DNA of 20,005 nucleotides from JAMOBE01 sp039908285 (GTDB lineage: Bacteria; Pseudomonadota; Alphaproteobacteria; Rhodospirillales; Rhodospirillaceae), in assembly GCA_039908285.1 (NCBI GenBank), contig JAMOBE010000067.1:1-20005 (forward strand), written 5' to 3'. The notes under the pieces are model-generated. The model was not told the origin of the DNA and made no database searches. It worked only from the letters and a program-made list of their open reading frames with translations. Shown in pieces: positions 1 to 7,737 of the stretch. The position numbers and the translations under genes are program-made. The first letter of the stretch is position 1. The number at the start of each line of letters is the position of its first letter.

Positions 1-15
1 CCCCCCCTCACCCAA

Positions 16-51
16 CCCTCTCCCCCCGGAAGAGGGGGGAGAGGGCTTTTT
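16..51 (+). terminator. Terminator-shaped palindrome (dispersed repeat copy A)
   Basis: A perfect 12-bp inverted repeat (CCCTCTCCCCCC at 16-27, its complement at 34-45) with a 6-nt loop is followed by CTTTTT at 46-51. This is the shape of a Rho-independent terminator for transcription running rightward from outside the window. Read leftward there is no T-run, but the hairpin lies 32 bp past the end of the aminotransferase gene and could still act there. Related palindromes occur at 2542-2579 and 19678-19703, so it is probably one copy of a dispersed element. Confidence 0.55.
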
Positions 52-82
52 GGACGTGCCGTTTCGAAGCATCTTCGGCCGC

Positions 83-1183
83 TCAGCCGAGGGCGGCACG
101 GCAGATGGCCGACACACGGTCCACCTCGGCCACCCCAAGCTCCGGATACATCGGCAGGGTCAGGATGCGACTCACCAGCGAGTCGGTCACCGGCAGCGCT
201 CCTCCGGCCACCACTACCCGCCCCACATAGCCGGCGTGACGGTGCGCCGGCACCGCATAGTGGAGTCCGGCCATCACGCCCTCCCGCTCCAGCGCCGCCT
301 TCAGGGCGTCGCGCCGGTCCGACTCGATGACGAACAGATGATAGACGTGACGGGTGCCGGGACGCACCGCGGGAACGGTCACCGGCAGCCCGGCCAGGCC
401 CTGCCCATAGCGCGCCGCCAGGGCGATGCGGCGGTCGTTGTCGGCGTCGAGATGGGGCAGCTTGACGCGCAGGATCGCCGCCTGCAGTTCGTCGAGTCGC
501 GAGTTGACCCCGGGCTCCTGGCCGACTCGGGCGTCGTCCCAGCCGTACTGGCGCAGCCGCCGCACCCGGTCGGCAAGCTCCCGGTCCGCGGTGACCACCG
601 CCCCGCCGTCGCCGATGGCGCCCAGGTTCTTGGTCGGGTAGAAGCTGAAGCAGCCGGCATCGCCCGAGGCGCCGGCGAGGGTGCGTCCGAATCGGGCGCC
701 CTGAGCCTGGGCGCAGTCCTCGATCACCTTGAGCCCATGGCGTCGGGCGATGGCCAGGATGGCCCCCAGGTCGGCCATCTGGCCATAGAGGTGCACCGGA
801 ATCACCGCCCGGGTGCGCGGCGTCACCGCCCGCTCCACCGCCGCCGGGTCCATCGTATAATGGGTGGGGTCCACATCCACCAGCACCGGAGTGGCCCCGC
901 TCATCAGCACGGCGGCCACCGTCGCCAGGGCGGTGTGGGAGACGGTGATGACCTCGTCCCCCGGACCGATGCCCAGCGCCCGCAGCACCAGGCATAGGGC
1001 GTCAGTGCCGCTGTTGACGCCGATCGCATGGGCGGTGCCGGTATGGGCGGCAAGCTCGGCCTCGAAGGCCGCCACTTCGTGGCCCAGCACGTAATTGCTG
1101 CTATCGAGGACGCGGCGAATCGCCTCCTCGATCGCCGCCCGGTAGGTCGCGGTCTGCGCCGGGGGGTAGCTGCACCAGGTCAC
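83..1183 (-). CDS. DegT/DnrJ/EryC1/StrS family sugar aminotransferase
   Basis: This is a PLP-dependent aminotransferase of the family that makes amino sugars by transamination of nucleotide-linked keto-sugars in the cytoplasm. From the GTG at 1183 the protein has 366 residues, normal for the family. Visible landmarks are NSGTDAL near 57-63 (cofactor phosphate), EDCAQA near 155-160 with the PLP-ring Asp156, and FYPTKNLGAIGDGG with the Schiff-base Lys185. The GTG overlaps the stop of the upstream methyltransferase as GTGA and is preceded by a GAAGG motif about 7 nt away, so I prefer it over a GTG 36 nt further upstream. The coupling to a sugar methyltransferase and the nearby carbamoyltransferase suggest surface-glycan sugar synthesis. 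The exact substrate (for example a 3- or 4-keto-deoxyhexose) cannot be read from the sequence. Confidence 0.93.
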   Translation of the reverse strand: MTWCSYPPAQTATYRAAIEEAIRRVLDSSNYVLGHEVAAFEAELAAHTGTAHAIGVNSGTDALCLVLRALGIGPGDEVITVSHTALATVAAVLMSGATPVLVDVDPTHYTMDPAAVERAVTPRTRAVIPVHLYGQMADLGAILAIARRHGLKVIEDCAQAQGARFGRTLAGASGDAGCFSFYPTKNLGAIGDGGAVVTADRELADRVRRLRQYGWDDARVGQEPGVNSRLDELQAAILRVKLPHLDADNDRRIALAARYGQGLAGLPVTVPAVRPGTRHVYHLFVIESDRRDALKAALEREGVMAGLHYAVPAHRHAGYVGRVVVAGGALPVTDSLVSRILTLPMYPELGVAEVDRVSAICRAALG

Positions 1184-2400
1184 GTGGTCACCTTCACGTC
1201 CGGAACGTAGACCAGCCACTTGCCGCCGGCCTGAAGGAATCCCTGTTCCTTGTCCACGATCTCGCGGGTGTGGTTCCAGGCGAACAGCAGCGCCACGTCG
1301 GGATAGCGCGCCGTGAAGTCCTCATACGGCCGCACCGGGATGTGGGCGCCCGGGCTGTAGCGCCCCTGCTTGATGGGCGTGGTGTCGGAGATGAACTCCA
1401 CGTGCGCGGGGGTGATGCCGCAATAGTTGGTGACGGTGGTGCTCTTCGAGGTGGCGCCATAGCCCACCACCCGCCGGCCCCTGGCCTTCAGGTCGTCGAG
1501 CACCGCCATCAGCTCGCGCCTGGAGCGCTCGCAGTTGTCGCGAAAGCGGGCATAGGTCTCCGGCCGATGCAGTCCCTGGGCCTCCTCGACGGCAAGCTGG
1601 CGGGTCACCGCCTCGGACACCGGATGGCGGCCGGTGCGGCCCAGGGTATAGCGCATCGAGCCGCCATGGGTATGCTGGGGCTCGACGTCGATGACCGCAA
1701 GGCCGTGATCGCGGAAGGCGTTGACCACCGAGCGCACCGAGAACAGGAACACGTGCTCGTCATAGATCTGGTCGTAGGAGGTCTTGGCGATCACGTCGCC
1801 GAGATAGGGATCCTCGAAGATCAGCACCCCGTCCGGCTTCAGCAACAGCTCGATGCCCCGCGCCACCGAGTTGAGATCGGGGATGTGGCACATCACGTTG
1901 GCCGACAGCACCGCGTCGGCCTGCCCGTACTCGTCGCGAATCTTCATCGCCGTCTCGGCGCCGAAGAAGCTGCACAGGGTATTGACGCCGATGTCCCGCG
2001 CCGCCGCCGCCACGTTGGCCGAGGGCTCGATGCCGAGATGGCGGAGGCCGGCGGCCGCGAAATGGCGCATCATGATGCCGTCGTTGCTGCCGATCTCCAC
2101 CACGAAGGGATCGGCCCCGGGCAGGCGCCTGGCCATCACGCCCTCGGCGAACGTCTTGAAATGGGCCGCCATCGCCCGCGACGTCTGCGAAAAGAACGCA
2201 TAGTTCTCGTGAAACATCCGGCCGGGGTCCGGCTGGTCGACGATCTGGAGCATGTGGCAGGACTCACAGAACGCCGGAGCAAGTTCAAAGAAATACTCCT
2301 GGCCGAACTGATCCGGCATCAGGAAACCATTGGCGATTGGCATCCGACCGAAGGTCATGAACGCCGATATGCCGTTCCCGCAAATCCTGCACTGAGCCAC
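1180..2400 (-). CDS. SAM-dependent sugar C-methyltransferase (three-domain, zinc-binding type)
   Basis: From the GTG at 2400 the protein has 406 residues, close to the length usual for sugar 3-C-methyltransferases of the TylC3/TcaB9 type. It begins with a zinc-binding domain (Cys4, Cys7, Cys45, Cys48). A Rossmann methyltransferase domain follows (VEIGSNDG at 101-108, LGIEPS near 122-127), and then a C-terminal domain with the GYGATSKSTTVTNYCG signature. These correspond to the Methyltransf_13, Methyltransf_11-like and Methyltransf_14 families. GTG 2400 was chosen because a GAAGGTGG ribosome-binding site lies about 6 nt upstream and the zinc domain starts immediately. The longer open frame to 2544 adds residues without family character and crosses the palindrome. 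The gene ends by overlapping the aminotransferase start. It probably adds a methyl carbon to a nucleotide-linked keto-sugar; other acceptors are possible. Confidence 0.9.
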   Translation of the reverse strand: MAQCRICGNGISAFMTFGRMPIANGFLMPDQFGQEYFFELAPAFCESCHMLQIVDQPDPGRMFHENYAFFSQTSRAMAAHFKTFAEGVMARRLPGADPFVVEIGSNDGIMMRHFAAAGLRHLGIEPSANVAAAARDIGVNTLCSFFGAETAMKIRDEYGQADAVLSANVMCHIPDLNSVARGIELLLKPDGVLIFEDPYLGDVIAKTSYDQIYDEHVFLFSVRSVVNAFRDHGLAVIDVEPQHTHGGSMRYTLGRTGRHPVSEAVTRQLAVEEAQGLHRPETYARFRDNCERSRRELMAVLDDLKARGRRVVGYGATSKSTTVTNYCGITPAHVEFISDTTPIKQGRYSPGAHIPVRPYEDFTARYPDVALLFAWNHTREIVDKEQGFLQAGGKWLVYVPDVKVTT

Positions 2401-2422
2401 GTCGCCACCTTCTATTTCTATC

Positions 2423-2451
2423 TTGAACGACCGGACGTCGATGATTATAAT
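2423..2451 (+). promoter_or_regulatory. Predicted sigma70-type promoter for the carbamoyltransferase operon
   Basis: TTGAAC (2423-2428), a 17-nt spacer and a perfect TATAAT (2446-2451) lie in the gap between the divergent methyltransferase and carbamoyltransferase genes. Transcription would start near 2458 and give a leader of about 165 nt that contains the palindrome at 2542-2579. The -35 matches TTGACA at 4 of 6 positions. The -10 core is palindromic (GATTATAATC), so a weaker leftward -10 also exists, but it lacks a well-spaced -35. Confidence 0.5.
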
Positions 2452-2541
2452 CGGCCGGCAAGGTAGCCCAGAACGCGCCTCCACGCAAGGCCCGACCCTT
2501 TCGCTCGCAGGGCCGTCGGGTGAAGTGAGAACCGCCATCAT

Positions 2542-2579
2542 CACTCCCTCTCCCCCCTCTTCCGGAGAGAGAGGGAGTG
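2542..2579. repeat. Dispersed palindrome copy B in the divergent intergenic region
   Basis: A perfect 11-bp inverted repeat (CACTCCCTCTC at 2542-2552, complement at 2569-2579) has a 16-nt loop and no following T-run. It shares the CTCCCTCTCCCCC core with copies at 16-51 and 19678-19703. It lies in the predicted 5' leader of the carbamoyltransferase operon, 43 bp before its start codon, so it is unlikely to be a terminator there. Confidence 0.6.
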
Positions 2580-2621
2580 CAGTTTCCGAATACGTTTTCA
2601 GGCTCTGAGCGGACGCAGACG

Positions 2622-4388
2622 ATGAACATTCTCGGGCTATCGTTCGATTATCACGACTCCGCCGCGGCGCTCCTCTGCGATGGGACGATCGTCGCCGCCG
2701 GCCAGGAGGAGCGCTTCAGCCGCCGCAAGCACGATGCCACCTTTCCCGACCGCGCCCTTGCCTTCTGCCTGGAGCGGGCTGGGCTGCGGGCCAGGGATCT
2801 GGACGCCGTGGTCTTCTACGAGAACACCCTGGAGAAGCTGGACCGGGTGGTGGAGAGTTTCTGTGAGACCGGCGACGGGTATCCGGAATACCTGGACTAC
2901 GTCGCCGAGAGCTGGGTCGCCGGACGCAAGTTCGACCCCCTGAACCACATCGCCGATCGCCATGGAATCCCCCGCGACCGTATCCACGCCGTTTCCCACC
3001 ATGTCTCCCATGCGTCCTCGGCATTCTTCTGCTCACCGTTCGCGGAGGCGGCGGTGATCACCATGGACGGCGTCGGCGAGTACGAGACCACCACAGTGTC
3101 GGTGGGCCGGGGCAACCACATCGAGAAGCTCTGCGCGACCCGGCTGCCGGACTCGCTCGGGCTGTTCTACAGCGCCTTCACCGCCTTTCTCGGGTTCGAG
3201 GTCAACGAGGGCGAGTACAAGGTCATGGGCATGGCCGGCTTCGGCAAGCCCATCCACGCCGATGCGTTGCGTGCCATCATCGACCTGACCCCCGACGGCC
3301 TGTTCCGGCTCGACCAGAGCTGGTTCTCGTTCCGCTGCCCACGGGATCTCCCCTACACCCCCCGCATGGTGGAGCGCTTCGGCCCGCCCCGCCAGCACGA
3401 GAGCGAGTTCCGCTGCGCGACGGGAGGGCGGCCGCCCGCCGACGCGGTGGAGGAGTCCTGCGGACGCTACGCCGACATCGCGGCCAGCCTGCAACTGGTC
3501 ACCGAGGAGGCCATCCTGCACATCGTGGCCTCGGCCATGAAACGGACCGGCCTTGACACCGTGTGCATCGCCGGTGGCGTCGGGCTCAATTCGCTGGCCA
3601 ACGCCCGGGTGCAGCGGGAGCTGGGCTGCCGGCTCTTCGTCCAGCCGGCGGCCGGCGACGCCGGCAGCGCCCTCGGCGCCGCCCTCCACCATCACTGCGT
3701 GACCCTCGGCCTGCCAAGGCCTCCGCCGCTGGTGGTCCCCTATCTCGGAGCCGAACATTCCGACGACGCCATCAAGGCCGAGTGCGACCGTCACAACCTG
3801 CGCACCCGCCACATTCCCGATCGCGAGGCCCTGATCCGCGCCACGGTGGATCTGCTGGAGGCCGGAGCCGTGGTCGGCTGGATGCAGGGACGGGGCGAAT
3901 GGGGACCGCGCGCCCTTGGCAACCGCAGCATCCTCGCCAACCCGACTCGGGCGGACATGCAGACCATCGTCAACGTCAAGATCAAGTTCCGCGAGCCGTT
4001 CCGCCCCTTCGCCCCCTCGGTGGTGGCCGAGCGGGCCGCCGAGTTCTTCGAGTTCGCCGAGCCCCACTCGCCCTCCTCGCCCGAGCACTTCATGCTGGCC
4101 GTCGGCCGCGTCCGCCCCGGACAGCGCGCCCGCGTGCCCGCCGTCGCCCACGTGGACGGCACCGCGCGCGTCCACCTGGTGCGGCGGGATACCGCGCCGC
4201 TCTTCTACGACCTGATCACGGCTTTCGGCGAGCGCACGGGCGTGCCGGTCCTGCTCAACACCTCGTTCAACCTCAAGGGAGAGGCGATGGTGGACCGGCC
4301 GTGGGATGCCCTGGAAACCTTCGCCTGGAGCGAAATGGACGCCCTGGTCATGGGCCATCACCTGCTGATCCGGGAGGAGTTCGCATGA
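2622..4388 (+). CDS. NodU/CmcH-type carbamoyltransferase
   Basis: The protein has 588 residues and matches the O-carbamoyltransferase family of NodU, CmcH and TobZ, which use carbamoyl phosphate and ATP to carbamoylate hydroxyl groups of sugars or antibiotics. The N-terminal ASKHA-fold part opens with NILGLSFDYHDSAA and carries the HHVSH cluster (His126, His127, His130), ITMDGVGEYE (147-154) and YKVMGMAGFG (199-208). AGGVGLNSLAN (318-327) and AAGDAGSALG (343-352) follow. The C-terminal domain has GRGEWGPRALGNRSIL (423-438), FREPFRPFAPS (457-466) and LLNTSFNLKGEAMV. ATG 2622 was chosen because the family N-terminus starts there; its ribosome-binding site is weak. The next gene overlaps by ATGA. 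In this context the acceptor is probably a surface polysaccharide or flagellin sugar rather than a Nod factor, which is an inference. Confidence 0.95.
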   Translation: MNILGLSFDYHDSAAALLCDGTIVAAGQEERFSRRKHDATFPDRALAFCLERAGLRARDLDAVVFYENTLEKLDRVVESFCETGDGYPEYLDYVAESWVAGRKFDPLNHIADRHGIPRDRIHAVSHHVSHASSAFFCSPFAEAAVITMDGVGEYETTTVSVGRGNHIEKLCATRLPDSLGLFYSAFTAFLGFEVNEGEYKVMGMAGFGKPIHADALRAIIDLTPDGLFRLDQSWFSFRCPRDLPYTPRMVERFGPPRQHESEFRCATGGRPPADAVEESCGRYADIAASLQLVTEEAILHIVASAMKRTGLDTVCIAGGVGLNSLANARVQRELGCRLFVQPAAGDAGSALGAALHHHCVTLGLPRPPPLVVPYLGAEHSDDAIKAECDRHNLRTRHIPDREALIRATVDLLEAGAVVGWMQGRGEWGPRALGNRSILANPTRADMQTIVNVKIKFREPFRPFAPSVVAERAAEFFEFAEPHSPSSPEHFMLAVGRVRPGQRARVPAVAHVDGTARVHLVRRDTAPLFYDLITAFGERTGVPVLLNTSFNLKGEAMVDRPWDALETFAWSEMDALVMGHHLLIREEFA

Positions 4389-5698
4389 AGGTCCTGGCCG
4401 TCCTGCCCCCCGACGACGCCATCGTGAACGATCTGGTCCGCGGCATCCGCGTCATCGAGAAGCGCTTCGGTGCCGAAACGCTCACCCTGGCCGCGGAGGA
4501 AGACGACCACGCCCGGTACGCGGACATCGCCGGCGGACGCCGCCTGGAGAAATACGTCTCCGGGTGGACCGAGCGGGGATTCAACGTCATCGTCTACATG
4601 CTGGGACTGACGCCGCGCATGTTCAAGGGCGCCTCCTCGGCACAAAGGGTATACCTGTTCCAGACCACGTCCGTCATCCACCCCGGCCGTGGACCATTCA
4701 TTCTGAAACACCCCGAAAAATACGACGAGATCGAGCATCCCCATATCGAGACTCACATCTTCAATCGCCTGAGCAGCCGAAGTTGGGGCTTCGTCAACTT
4801 TCCCTATGGCAATCTGTACATGGACCCTGAACTGGGACCGGTGGACTCCATGGGGTTTCGCATCGCCATCGACTGGCGGGCGCTGGCCGACCGGGACCCG
4901 GACCACAAGGTGGTGGCCATCTTCGGTGGCTCGGCGGCGTTCAGTTGTCTCTGCATGTTCGACGAGATGTTCGCGACTCGACTCCAGGAGCGTCTGGACG
5001 CCGACCGTCGGCGCTTCCGGTACACGGTGCTCAACTTCGGCATGCATGACCACGTGGTCATTCAGGAAATGATGGCCTACCTGCTGCATGCATCGTCCGT
5101 GACCCCCGACATCGTCCTCTCCCATGGCGGACACAATGACTGCTGGTATGGACTGCAGGATGACACCTATCTGGTCTCCCACTGCAACCTGATCTATCCC
5201 CGCCACGCGGAAGAGTGGTCGAAGTTCATCCACGATACGAAGAACATTGCGACACCCCCGCAGTTCTCGTGTGCCGTCGGCGAGACCCGCAACAACATTC
5301 CGCAAAAGGTCTTCAAGGCCTACGTCACCCGCAAGCGCCAGTTCAAGCACATGGTGGAGTCGAACGGCGGCACCTTCCTGTGGGGTCACCAGCCGGTGAT
5401 CTGGAACCGGTCCCACATGACGGAGTGGGAAAAGTACATTGCCCAACGCAACTCGGGACCGTTCATGCGGCGGCTGCGCACGATGATGAGCCGCGCCTCC
5501 GACGACCTTGCCGCCATGCAGGGCCTCCGCCTCATTGACTTCACCCGGGTCTTCGCAGCCCTGGGTGATGATGACGACTACATGTGGGACCACGTGCACG
5601 CCTCTCCGGCTGGAGACGAGGTCATCGCCCGGGTCTATGGCGATGCCATCCTGGCCCTGGAGGATGGTCGCTGGACGGAGCCGACGCCATGGATGTGA
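4385..5698 (+). CDS. SGNH/GDSL hydrolase-like protein with a long N-terminal extension
   Basis: The protein has 437 residues and starts at an ATGA overlap with the carbamoyltransferase, so the two are translationally coupled. Residues from about 176 show SGNH-hydrolase blocks. IFGGSAAF carries a candidate nucleophile Ser183, LNFGMHDH (216-222) supplies the block II Gly, and SHGGHND (246-252) supplies Asn251. WDHVHASPAGDE (401-412) gives the Asp402-x-x-His405 pair. The first 170 residues match nothing I recognise. No signal peptide or membrane segment is visible, so it is probably cytoplasmic. Known relatives remove or transfer acyl groups on carbohydrates. Coupling to a carbamoyltransferase suggests action on the same sugar, either as an esterase or as an acyltransferase-like partner. 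The fold call is fairly secure; the reaction is inferred. Confidence 0.75.
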   Translation: MKVLAVLPPDDAIVNDLVRGIRVIEKRFGAETLTLAAEEDDHARYADIAGGRRLEKYVSGWTERGFNVIVYMLGLTPRMFKGASSAQRVYLFQTTSVIHPGRGPFILKHPEKYDEIEHPHIETHIFNRLSSRSWGFVNFPYGNLYMDPELGPVDSMGFRIAIDWRALADRDPDHKVVAIFGGSAAFSCLCMFDEMFATRLQERLDADRRRFRYTVLNFGMHDHVVIQEMMAYLLHASSVTPDIVLSHGGHNDCWYGLQDDTYLVSHCNLIYPRHAEEWSKFIHDTKNIATPPQFSCAVGETRNNIPQKVFKAYVTRKRQFKHMVESNGGTFLWGHQPVIWNRSHMTEWEKYIAQRNSGPFMRRLRTMMSRASDDLAAMQGLRLIDFTRVFAALGDDDDYMWDHVHASPAGDEVIARVYGDAILALEDGRWTEPTPWM

Positions 5699-6114
5699 AT
5701 GTTGACCAGTGGCTGAATGACAGCCTTGATGAGATTTTCGTCGCCGTCGAGGGGAACGCGGACGCCCCGAACCGGGAGGCGATCGCCGCCGCGGCTGGCA
5801 CCTTCGCCGTTCAGTTGGCGGCCCGCAACGCCGCCGGTCTCGATCGGCTGATTGCGACGGCGGTCGGTTCCACGGACACCAGCGAGGCCTATGGAACCAT
5901 GGCCCTGGAACACACCGACCTGTGGACCGAGGAACGGGAACGCTTTGCCGGCCTGGTGCGGGACGCCTTCACCACGAGTCCAAGCCCGGTGCCATGGGCC
6001 GGCCTGTACCTGATCGTCGGCTTCAAGGGACTGGTGGTGCGCGCCGTGCGCCGGCGCCTGACACCGGACACCCCATTGCCAGCACCATCGGCCTTCGTCT
6101 ATTCCATGCAGTAG
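5689..6114 (+). CDS. Hypothetical protein, third gene of the carbamoyltransferase operon
   Basis: I do not recognise this 141-residue protein. It begins MDVNVDQWLNDSLDE and is mostly helical and acidic in its first two thirds. A short hydrophobic stretch (WAGLYLIVGFKGLVV, about 102-116) comes next, followed by a basic segment (RAVRRRL), a pattern that could mark a peripheral or single membrane contact. ATG 5689 overlaps the SGNH gene by 10 nt, and GGACGGAG lies upstream at a workable distance. A GTG two codons later is an alternative start. The overlap argues for co-expression with the carbamoyltransferase and hydrolase, for example as a small partner or carrier-like protein, but nothing in the sequence shows a function. 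Confidence 0.65.
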   Translation: MDVNVDQWLNDSLDEIFVAVEGNADAPNREAIAAAAGTFAVQLAARNAAGLDRLIATAVGSTDTSEAYGTMALEHTDLWTEERERFAGLVRDAFTTSPSPVPWAGLYLIVGFKGLVVRAVRRRLTPDTPLPAPSAFVYSMQ

Positions 6115-6149
6115 AGCGGGAGGGGAGCCTTCCGACGCCCAGGGCGATT

Positions 6150-6184
6150 CGGTTCTTGTGGGCTGGCCGGTTCTTGTGGGCTGG
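6150..6184 (+). repeat. Tandem 18-bp duplication
   Basis: CGGTTCTTGTGGGCTGG occurs at 6150-6166 and again, identical, at 6168-6184 with a period of 18 bp. It lies in the short gap between the end of the 141-aa gene and the 3' end of the tRNA gene. It looks like a recent slippage duplication. Confidence 0.85.
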
Positions 6185-6214
6185 TTGGCCGGGGGCTGAG
6201 GGAAAGGCCTTAAA

Positions 6215-6290
6215 TGGCGTCCCCTAGGGGATTCGAACCCCTGTTACCGCCGTGAGAGGGCGGTGTCCTGGGCCTCTAGACGAAGGGGAC
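6215..6290 (-). tRNA. tRNA-Glu (anticodon CTC)
   Basis: Read on the minus strand, a 76-nt tRNA is visible with encoded CCA. The acceptor stem is 7 bp (GTCCCCT at the 5' end with AGGGGAC at the 3' end), followed by discriminator G and CCA. The anticodon stem is CCGCC/GGCGG around the loop CTCTCAC, giving anticodon CTC, which reads GAG (Glu). The T arm has the canonical GTTCGAATC loop within AGGGG/CCCCT. The gene lies 42 nt downstream of the membrane-protein gene of the leftward rnd operon on the same strand. Confidence 0.97.
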
Positions 6291-6306
6291 AGCAGCCGGC
6301 GGACCT

Positions 6307-6336
6307 CACATAGCACGCGCCGTCGACCGCCTTCAA
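6307..6336 (-). promoter_or_regulatory. Weak candidate promoter for tRNA-Glu
   Basis: On the minus strand TTGAAG (6336-6331), an 18-nt spacer and TATGTG (6312-6307) lie 16 nt before the tRNA 5' end. The -35 overlaps the stop codon of the membrane-protein gene. The -10 matches only its first three consensus bases, so the tRNA could instead be read through from the operon. Confidence 0.27.
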
Positions 6337-7736
6337 GACATTTCGACTTTGGGGCCTGATGTCTTTTCCTCGATCCGTCGCAGCCGCATCGCCGCCACCG
6401 CCACGGCGAACACCGCCACCCACACCACGCGGCTCTGATAGCGGGCGTTGGGATTGGACAGGGCGCCGCAGATGAAGGCGTTGCCCAGCACCGCCAGCAG
6501 CAGGAACGTCGCCATCGCCGAGGTCATGCCCTCCCGCCGCGCCGACGTTCGCGCGGCGATGACCGCCGTCGCCAGGGTGGCCAGAATCAAAAGGGGAATA
6601 TGCACGGCGTTGATCGGCTCGAAGTCGATCCCGTCCCCCGCCTGCTGGCGGGCGTCCAGCAGCGGCTGCACCTCGTGGGGGAAGTCCTTCTCCAGTTCGT
6701 ACTTGAGCCATTGGTGCCGCTCCAGGCCATCCCCCGTCCCGGTCATGATGAGCTGCAGCGCGGTCTCCTTCAGCGCCGCCCCGAGGTGCGCCCCCGGATA
6801 GGCCTTGAGGGACCCCGCCACCACCCGCGCCGCCTCGCTGCGCAGGCCGATCCAGCCCCCCAGCTCGACGAAGGGGCTGGTGCCGCCCCACCAGGGGTTC
6901 CACAGGAACTGGGTGGCGCTCAGGGGCAGGCGGTCGCGCACCGGACACAACCGCAGCCCCGCCGCCGGCCCCTCGGTCGCCATTTCCCCCAGCGGCGGAC
7001 AGATGTCGTTCAGATAGCGCTGGGCCAGGCCATCCTGCATCATCCGCGCCAACAGGAACACCGAGCCCGACTGGGACAGAACCACCCGGCCGGTCACCGC
7101 CCAGTGCACCGTCAGAATCATCGCCACGCCGCCGAGCGCCGCCGCGATCGGCAGCCACACGTCGCGGCGCACGCCGGGCCACCAGCTTCGAAAGACCACG
7201 GCCACCCCGGCGCAGCCGGCAAGACCGAAGGCCAGGAGCAGGTTGGACGAGTGGGTACTGGCCGCCACCGCCACCACCACCGCCAGCCCGATACGCCGGG
7301 CCAGCGACAATCGCCCGACGCCGAGAGCCAGCGTCGGCACCGCCAGGGCCACCACGCCGGTGAAGATGTCGGGCATGATCTGCCCGGTGAAGAAGCCGAC
7401 CCCGGTCAGCACCAGCAGCAGCGCCGTCATCGGCAACAGGGCCCGCACCGCCGGCACCGGCGAGAACACCGCCAGCGCCTCGTGCAGCACATGGGCCACC
7501 ATCAGACACTGGACGGCGGCGGTGATCCACAGGCTGACCCCAAGATGGGTCGCGGCCAGGAACACCGCATACGGCATGGTCCGGTTGAACAGGAACTCCC
7601 AGGTGAACGACATCTCAAGGTAATCCTTGGTGTCGAAGAACACGAAGGGATAGCCGTTCCACACCATCGGCAACGCCAGCAGCACCGCCGCGGCAAGGAT
7701 GGCGAGCACGGAGGAGAGTCCGGTCGTCACCCGCAT
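6333..7736 (-). CDS. Polytopic membrane protein, possible GT-C-type glycosyltransferase
   Basis: The protein has 467 residues with many hydrophobic helices, starting with one at about 9-27. Others lie near 100-175, 195-215 and 375-450. After the first helix comes PFVFFDTKDYLE with Asp35, Asp38 and Tyr39. An acidic motif in the first external loop is typical of GT-C glycosyltransferases, which use polyprenyl-phosphate sugars at the membrane. A central soluble segment (about 240-365) carries several Trp, Pro and Cys residues, and the C-terminal region has SNPNARYQSRVVWV. I cannot name a family with certainty. The ATG lies 1 nt after the RNase D stop, so translation is probably coupled. Its partners in the operon do not point to a glycosylation pathway, so the GT-C idea rests on topology and the loop motif alone. 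Confidence 0.8.
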   Translation of the reverse strand: MRVTTGLSSVLAILAAAVLLALPMVWNGYPFVFFDTKDYLEMSFTWEFLFNRTMPYAVFLAATHLGVSLWITAAVQCLMVAHVLHEALAVFSPVPAVRALLPMTALLLVLTGVGFFTGQIMPDIFTGVVALAVPTLALGVGRLSLARRIGLAVVVAVAASTHSSNLLLAFGLAGCAGVAVVFRSWWPGVRRDVWLPIAAALGGVAMILTVHWAVTGRVVLSQSGSVFLLARMMQDGLAQRYLNDICPPLGEMATEGPAAGLRLCPVRDRLPLSATQFLWNPWWGGTSPFVELGGWIGLRSEAARVVAGSLKAYPGAHLGAALKETALQLIMTGTGDGLERHQWLKYELEKDFPHEVQPLLDARQQAGDGIDFEPINAVHIPLLILATLATAVIAARTSARREGMTSAMATFLLLAVLGNAFICGALSNPNARYQSRVVWVAVFAVAVAAMRLRRIEEKTSGPKVEMS

Positions 7737-7737
7737 G

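Noticed and set aside
1270..2466. Plus-strand open frame of 398 codons opposite the methyltransferase
   Set aside because: The minus-strand frame has zinc-binding, SAM-binding and C-terminal signatures; the plus frame has none.
3033..4361. Long open frame (442 codons) on the minus strand opposite the carbamoyltransferase
   Set aside because: The plus-strand frame matches carbamoyltransferase motifs throughout; the antisense product has no family character.
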